Below, one piece after another: positions 59,445 to 64,000 of a stretch of DNA of 64,000 nt (positions are counted from its first letter, which is position 1; each line of letters begins with the position of its first letter). This DNA is from Bacillota bacterium (GTDB taxonomy: Bacteria > Bacillota > Clostridia > Oscillospirales > Ruminococcaceae), in NCBI GenBank assembly GCA_023418925.1, contig JAEZYS010000025.1, positions 1 through 64,000 of the forward strand, read 5' to 3'. Below the pieces are notes generated by a model that did no database searches, was not told where the DNA came from, and worked only from the letters and a program-made list of their open reading frames with translations. The position numbers were made by a program, and so were the translations under genes.

Positions 59445-60518
59445 CTATTTGCTTGAAATTGCAGATTGTGTTTCTTCTGGAGTATATTCAGGAAGCGGAA
59501 CAAGTTGGAATGGCTGAATTGATTTTACTGTAGCAAAAATAGGAACATCAATATTTTCTTCAGGATAAAAGCCCTGTGCCTCAACTCTTATAGTATATTT
59601 TGCATATGGCTCAACTTCAGCATTTCCTTCATCCTCAGAGTAACTTTTAGGAGGCGCAGGGAGCGGAATAGTTTCAGTTTTTCCGCTTTTATCTGTTTTT
59701 AAAGCTTTTACAAGACTGGTTTTTCCATTTTCTGTTTTTGAAACAATTACTGTTGCACCTGCAATAGGAATTGCCTGATTGGATACAGATGTTTCAACTT
59801 GCAGGTATCCTATATTACTATCAGGAGCTGACATGTTATAATTGGTATCATCTGTGCTGATTTCTTCATCATGCTCTTTAACAGGTTTGTTTGCTGACTG
59901 TATAATATCTAGCTCTCTTTGCACCTCTTCGGGAACTGGAATATCAGGCGGTTTCGGCATATCCATGTCAGGATTTACTGTGAACATATCTCTGCTCATC
60001 ATATTATTGTTTGTAGTACCAGTAGTTTCAGGAGTAACGTCCTGTAAAGGTTTCTCTTCCTGATTGGAAGTTATACGATTTGCTGGTGCTTCATTATTTG
60101 TTATTTCGTTCAGTATTTCCTGAGGAGAACGGAATTTAGATGTTGTCATGGTTTCAGATGACGCTTTTTCAACAGGCTTTATAGGTCTATAATCATGTGA
60201 TGGAAATACAGGACATTTTACAAAGCTTTGTTCCGTTTTGTCAATTATTTGCTTAGAGTAATTATAAGTACTGTTTGTGGTAGTGGTTTCAGCATTGGTA
60301 TCCTGGCTCACAACTGGCGGCAAACTTTTTGGGGCAGAATTAACAGGGTTGACAGGATTTTTACTGTTGATTTCTGTTTCAGAAACAGTAGGTATATTAC
60401 TGACAACCGGTGACTGATTTGAAACTGAAGCCTGTTTCTTTTGTTGGTCACGGTAAATCCGCATCATTTCATCCTTGTATCGCTGGGTCATGTTGTCCAA
60501 ATTTTTATCATTGTACAT
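59445..60518 (-). CDS. Proline-rich protein with a C-terminal carboxypeptidase-regulatory-like domain
   Basis: 357 residues. About 1-230 are disordered, rich in Pro, Ser, Thr, Asn and Glu (PVVSNIPTVSETEINS). The C-terminal 120 residues form a beta domain with YLQVETSVSNQAIPIAGAT, KTDKSGKTETIPLPAPP and VEAQGFYPEENIDVPIF, a CarboxypepD_reg-like fold. Conserved mainly in clostridia next to the repeat protein that follows 15 bases later. Short basic start MYNDKNLDNMTQ. No signal peptide. Spore or cell-surface structural role is inference. Confidence 0.75.
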   Translation of the reverse strand: MYNDKNLDNMTQRYKDEMMRIYRDQQKKQASVSNQSPVVSNIPTVSETEINSKNPVNPVNSAPKSLPPVVSQDTNAETTTTNSTYNYSKQIIDKTEQSFVKCPVFPSHDYRPIKPVEKASSETMTTSKFRSPQEILNEITNNEAPANRITSNQEEKPLQDVTPETTGTTNNNMMSRDMFTVNPDMDMPKPPDIPVPEEVQRELDIIQSANKPVKEHDEEISTDDTNYNMSAPDSNIGYLQVETSVSNQAIPIAGATVIVSKTENGKTSLVKALKTDKSGKTETIPLPAPPKSYSEDEGNAEVEPYAKYTIRVEAQGFYPEENIDVPIFATVKSIQPFQLVPLPEYTPEETQSAISSK

Positions 60519-60637
60519 TTTTTTCCCTCCAAAATGCTTTTGTATAATTGTATTAAAGTTTCATCAAACTTATTACGATTAATAATTATTTAACAAAATA
60601 AAGATATAAAAATAAAGATGATTGTTGCTGTTAATAG

Positions 60638-60666
60638 TTGAAAAAAGAAATATTATGTGTTATACT
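60638..60666 (+). promoter_or_regulatory. Promoter of the DUF6076-like gene
   Basis: TTGAAA (60638-60643), a 17-base spacer and TATACT (60661-60666), about 60 bases before the ATG. Confidence 0.65.
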
Positions 60667-60727
60667 ATATGGGTGTATTTGTACTTTACTGCTTTTGTAT
60701 ATTATGTTACGGAGGTGTTAAGCTTTA

Positions 60728-62386
60728 ATGAGGAGTGCATGGTTTGTTATCAGTGACAATAATAATTTACATAAAATAGAACTATCTAAAACCCTTCTGC
60801 ACTTTATTGAATTTGACTTTACATACTTCTGGGAACAGTGTATTGAAGCAGGAAAAAACGCAAGAAAAACTGGAAGGCTCCCACAGAGCCAACTTTCTAT
60901 TGCTAAAAATGCTATAGTAAAATGTCATCCGTATGTTGACGCATGTATATACATGGATTTTGACAGTATTGCTATTGACTGCATTATTGAATATATATGT
61001 AAGTCCGAAAATATAGGACTTGAAGAATTGTGGGCAAGATGTATCTCTCCGAAAAACCTTTATGAAAGGGCTATATTCAAGCGTATTTCAGAGTATAAAA
61101 CTAACAGGGCAATTAATCAGTGGGTAAATATTGTTAGAATGAGAGATTACGCAAAACAGAAGCTTGAGTTCATCTTTGACAGTGAAGACGGTAAGGTTGA
61201 AGCTGATGATATATACAGAACAAGAAAAGAATATTTTGATCTGGCTTTTTCCGTTGCAGCAAATGAAACAGGGATGCCTACAAATGAATTGCCGTATGTA
61301 AAGGTATATAACCCTGCGCTCATGCCTGAAGCTTCGTTCATGATGAGCAAGGTTTCAAAGGCTATTTACAGAAGAATTTCAGATAAAATGGCAAATGTTG
61401 ATTTCCCGGTATACAAGGGTATCAACGATCAGATGCGTGACAGAATGGCGCTTGATGCTTTTTCTTACGTAAAGAATCTTTCCCGTCCTGCTGAAAATGA
61501 AATGAAACTTGCAGTAGAGGCTGTTAAGGATTTTCCTGAAACAATATATCTGCCGAGCAGTTTCAAGGCAATCATTGATCTTGAGTTTGATCTTATGTTC
61601 GAAGATAAACTGTATTTTCGAAAATGTTCAATGTGCAAAAGATACTATGTTGATGAAAGTTCTTATGATAAACCGTATTGCAGTAGGATAAACAGTTCCG
61701 GAAAGACCTGCCGTCAGACTTTTGAAGAGCAGAATGCTGAAAAAACTGCAGATGAGTCTTTGTCTGAAAAGAAGATAGTTGTAGCAGAATCAATTCCTGT
61801 TGACCTTGAGAAGAGATGTCAGAAGATATACAACTCTTTATATAAAAAGGTTGGAAAGATTATGGATGACCAGGAATTTAAGGAATGGTCACAATACCTT
61901 TCAAATATGAAGCGTAACATTAAGATTGGAGAAGCTACTCTCGACGTACTTGTTGACTTTCTTGGTTATTCTGAAAAAATGTATGGGGAAGTCAAGTCTG
62001 TTGGCAGACCTAAAAATCAAAAATACAGAACAGAAACTGAAATGCAGTCAGGTGAGTTATTTAATAATTATATAAAACAGGATAAAGAGGCAAAACAAAA
62101 CGCTGTTGAAAATAGTGAAACTGAACAGGATGTTCAGACTACAGTAATAGATAAAACAGATGAAACAAAACAAAAGTCTGTTACTGTCGTAAAGGCATCT
62201 GAGAATTCCAAGCTGAAGCCCTTTGTTCCTGAAAGCTTTGATACGCTGTATGATGCGGTAATGTCATCATGGGCAAAAGAAGCTGATGAAAACAATGAAG
62301 ATGATTCTCATGAAGAAGAGGAACGCCCTAAAAAACGTGAGATACGACTTCCGCAATGGGAAGTAATCAAGCGTGACGTAAAATAA
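60728..62386 (+). CDS. DUF6076-like zinc-motif protein, unknown function
   Basis: 552 residues. An N-terminal alpha-helical part (about 1-290), a zinc-ribbon-like centre (about 300-340: YFRKCSMCKRYYVDESS and YCSRINSSGKTCRQTF, four Cys), then a helical and charged C-terminal part (about 370-552) ending RLPQWEVIKRDVK. The centre fits DUF6076 as I recall it. Whether it binds nucleic acid is not known. It has its own promoter and GGAGGTG site, and leads an operon with the next gene and probably aroK. Confidence 0.72.
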   Translation: MRSAWFVISDNNNLHKIELSKTLLHFIEFDFTYFWEQCIEAGKNARKTGRLPQSQLSIAKNAIVKCHPYVDACIYMDFDSIAIDCIIEYICKSENIGLEELWARCISPKNLYERAIFKRISEYKTNRAINQWVNIVRMRDYAKQKLEFIFDSEDGKVEADDIYRTRKEYFDLAFSVAANETGMPTNELPYVKVYNPALMPEASFMMSKVSKAIYRRISDKMANVDFPVYKGINDQMRDRMALDAFSYVKNLSRPAENEMKLAVEAVKDFPETIYLPSSFKAIIDLEFDLMFEDKLYFRKCSMCKRYYVDESSYDKPYCSRINSSGKTCRQTFEEQNAEKTADESLSEKKIVVAESIPVDLEKRCQKIYNSLYKKVGKIMDDQEFKEWSQYLSNMKRNIKIGEATLDVLVDFLGYSEKMYGEVKSVGRPKNQKYRTETEMQSGELFNNYIKQDKEAKQNAVENSETEQDVQTTVIDKTDETKQKSVTVVKASENSKLKPFVPESFDTLYDAVMSSWAKEADENNEDDSHEEEERPKKREIRLPQWEVIKRDVK

Positions 62387-62422
62387 AACTGATAAAATTG
62401 ATATAATGCAGAGGTGAAAAAA

Positions 62423-63073
62423 TTGCAGTTTATAAATGAACAGAATGCTATAAATGGCATATCAGACGCAATAATAAAAGGCGGAGTGAGTTTATATAAT
62501 GCAATAAAATACCTGTATTCAATTGCAGAAGAAGATTTTTACAAGGTAAACATCAAGGATGCATTTAAGGTTGTTCTGAATAATATCTTTGATGCAGATT
62601 GTTTGCAGGCTCTTGGACTTCGGATTGATGACAATAGCTGTACAGAAATGCAGGGTGAGGATTACAACAGGACCTTGTCGCTGATTGTTTTCAGCTTTGC
62701 TGTAAGAATTCCTACACTGAAAAAAATCAAGAACGGTGAGGACTGTATGACTGATGACCAGCTTTATCAGATTTATACAACAGTTCTTGAAAAGGGCGCC
62801 GCTAATTTTAATGATATTATTGTGGACAGTTACCTTGAAATGAAATACCTTGTAAGGAAGAATAAAAAGCTTCCGGCATATACTGCTGACTGGTACAAGG
62901 CATATATATTTACCAATGTACCGTCGCTGACTGCTATTACAAATAAAAATATGTTTCTTCTCGGGTTTGTTGATGTGCTTTTTGCAATGTTTTATTCTTG
63001 TCTTGAGGACGAACTTCATGACAAGGTACTTGAGTATGTTGCTGATCCTGCAGAGGAATTAGACAAAAATTGA
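62423..63073 (+). CDS. Unknown 216-residue protein
   Basis: I do not recognise a family. It is mostly helical (SDAIIKGGVSLYNAIKYLYS, TLSLIVFSFAVRIPTLKKI) with a hydrophobic stretch near the C-terminus (MFLLGFVDVLFAMFYSC). TTG 62423 is the likely start, 5 bases after GAGGTGA; the GTG at 62414 belongs to that site. It sits 36 bases after the DUF6076-like gene, with which it probably works. Confidence 0.72.
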   Translation: MQFINEQNAINGISDAIIKGGVSLYNAIKYLYSIAEEDFYKVNIKDAFKVVLNNIFDADCLQALGLRIDDNSCTEMQGEDYNRTLSLIVFSFAVRIPTLKKIKNGEDCMTDDQLYQIYTTVLEKGAANFNDIIVDSYLEMKYLVRKNKKLPAYTADWYKAYIFTNVPSLTAITNKNMFLLGFVDVLFAMFYSCLEDELHDKVLEYVADPAEELDKN

Positions 63074-63090
63074 TTATCGGAGATGATTAT

Positions 63091-63588
63091 TTGCAAACAG
63101 TATATCTATGCGGGTTTATGGGTTGTGGTAAGACGACCATCGGGAGAAAACTTGCAGAAAAGCTTTTACTTCCATATACCGACATGGATGAATACATAAC
63201 GCAAAAGTATAAAATGTCTGTTCCGCAGATATTTGAGCAGAAGGGCGAGGACTTTTTCAGACAGGCTGAGACTGACGCTATTGCAGAGCTTGCGGGAATA
63301 GGTGGTGTTATTTCTTGCGGCGGAGGAGCAATGCTAAGACAGCAAAATGCTGATATTGCCAATAAAAGCGGCACTGTGGTGTACATAGATGTAAACTTTG
63401 AAACCTGCTATGCAAGAATATGCAATGATAAGAACCGCCCGATTGTAGCCGCAAATTCTAAGGAACAGCTTTTTGATTTATATAATACACGGTCAGTTGT
63501 GTATATGAAAAACAGTAAGATTCATGTTTCAGGTGAAGGCACACCTGAAAATATTGTAAAGTTAATTATTGCGGAACTATCCGCTTGA
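63091..63588 (+). CDS. aroK: Shikimate kinase
   Basis: It phosphorylates shikimate in aromatic amino acid synthesis. 165 residues: Walker A GFMGCGKTTIG (8-18), shikimate-binding DMDEYI and FRQAETDAI, SCGGGAML, then NRPIV. TTG 63091 follows GGAGATGA by 4-5 bases; a TTG at 63070 adds seven residues with no site. It starts 17 bases after the unknown gene. Confidence 0.92.
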   Translation: MQTVYLCGFMGCGKTTIGRKLAEKLLLPYTDMDEYITQKYKMSVPQIFEQKGEDFFRQAETDAIAELAGIGGVISCGGGAMLRQQNADIANKSGTVVYIDVNFETCYARICNDKNRPIVAANSKEQLFDLYNTRSVVYMKNSKIHVSGEGTPENIVKLIIAELSA

Positions 63589-63608
63589 ATATTTAGGGGA
63601 CATAGAAT

Positions 63609-64000
63609 ATGAGTAATAAAACCTTTTCACTTGGTATCGATGTTGGTTCAACGACAGTTAAAACTGTCATTATTAATGATGAAAAAAAGATTGTTTATTC
63701 AAAGTATCAAAGACATTTTTCTAAAGTCAAAGAGACAGTAATAGAACAGCTTGACATTATCAGAGAAAAATACCCGGATCAGAAATTCAAGCTTAGTATT
63801 ACTGGTTCAGCAGGGTTAGGCCTTGCAAATGCTTCTGACCTTCCATTTGTTCAGGAGGTTTTCGGTGCATTTATTGCTGTTAATAACACTTATCCGGATG
63901 CGGATGTTGTTATTGAGCTTGGCGGTGAGGATGCGAAAATAATCTTCCTGACAGGTGGTGTTGAGCAGAGAATGAACGGCTCATGTGCAGGAGGTACAGG
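63609..64000 (+). CDS. Acyl-CoA dehydratase activase (BadF/BadG family), partial
   Basis: The first 130 residues of an ATPase that activates 2-hydroxyacyl-CoA dehydratases by ATP-driven electron transfer through a 4Fe-4S cluster. Seen: LGIDVGSTTVKTVI (ATP site), VIELGGEDAKI, and MNGSCAGGTG with a cluster Cys. AGGGGA precedes the ATG. The rest runs off the window; in many clostridia this is fused to the dehydratase subunits, giving a protein well over 1000 residues. Confidence 0.9.
   Translation, partial: MSNKTFSLGIDVGSTTVKTVIINDEKKIVYSKYQRHFSKVKETVIEQLDIIREKYPDQKFKLSITGSAGLGLANASDLPFVQEVFGAFIAVNNTYPDADVVIELGGEDAKIIFLTGGVEQRMNGSCAGGT

Noticed and set aside
62519..63019. A 166-codon minus-strand frame opposite the unknown gene at 62423
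   Set aside because: The plus-strand frame has the ribosome binding site and operon context; the minus frame has no site and reads like a shadow.
1..64000. CRISPR array, restriction or toxin-antitoxin system, prophage, tRNA genes
   Set aside because: Looked for repeated spacers, methylase/nuclease motifs, integrases and cloverleaf sequences; none was found. The tiny peptide at 15017 has no antitoxin partner that I can see.

Overview
This is AT-rich, low-GC Firmicutes DNA. The best fit from memory is a motile, anaerobic Ruminococcus-like member of the Clostridia (Oscillospiraceae). Supporting features are a complete SCIFF peptide plus maturase pair, a sigma-D type flagellin promoter, an A-type RNase P RNA, a Gld-like ABC operon with a DUF4340 protein, peptidoglycan-binding repeat proteins of clostridial type, and an acyl-CoA dehydratase activase at the right edge. 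UUG starts are unusually common, and almost every gene has a clear GGAGG-type ribosome binding site.

Layout. 1-118: the end of an IS3-like element with the first codons of its transposase orfA. 174-2126: an LtaS-like membrane sulfatase. 2336-2781: a lipase broken into two oppositely oriented pieces. 2838-7487: an operon thyA, folA, sirtuin, nadC, TatD-linked radical SAM protein, aldose epimerase (folate/dTMP and NAD metabolism). 7564-10628: a response regulator whose receiver has lost its phosphorylation residues, then a large flagellin with a sigma-D promoter and a structured leader. 10937-14930: a heterodimeric ABC exporter. 15017-15205: a tiny Asn-rich peptide gene with its own promoter. 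15211-18337: amidohydrolase, MATE exporter, DUF1294 and DUF6512 membrane proteins. 18643-28304: the conserved rimP-nusA-rnpM-L7Ae-infB-rbfA-nrnA-truB-ribF-gltX block; ribF seems to lack an AUG/GUG/UUG start. 28461-33171: a Gld-like ABC transporter operon. 33389-35043: an orphan 104-residue protein and murA.

35670-48732 holds two GGDEF/EAL proteins, an OmpR/histidine kinase pair, ComFB, a DUF1015 protein, secA, rnpB and a DUF421 protein. 49033-53810 holds two secreted GHL10-type proteins, the second fused to an amidase. 53981-56561 is the yajC / TIGR04086 / SCIFF / SCIFF maturase cluster. 56710-60518 holds a TetR regulator and a three-gene peptidoglycan-binding operon. 60728-64000 holds a DUF6076-like zinc protein, an unknown protein, aroK and the start of the dehydratase activase.

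The window is mostly chromosomal housekeeping. The least explained parts are: the two genes whose ribosome binding site and start codon are separated by a hairpin; the 22-residue Asn7 peptide; the unphosphorylatable response regulator; the flagellin leader that mirrors the CsrA-controlled hag leader; the scrambled lipase; and the SCIFF system, which is known as a family but has no settled function. No tRNA, CRISPR array or prophage was seen.
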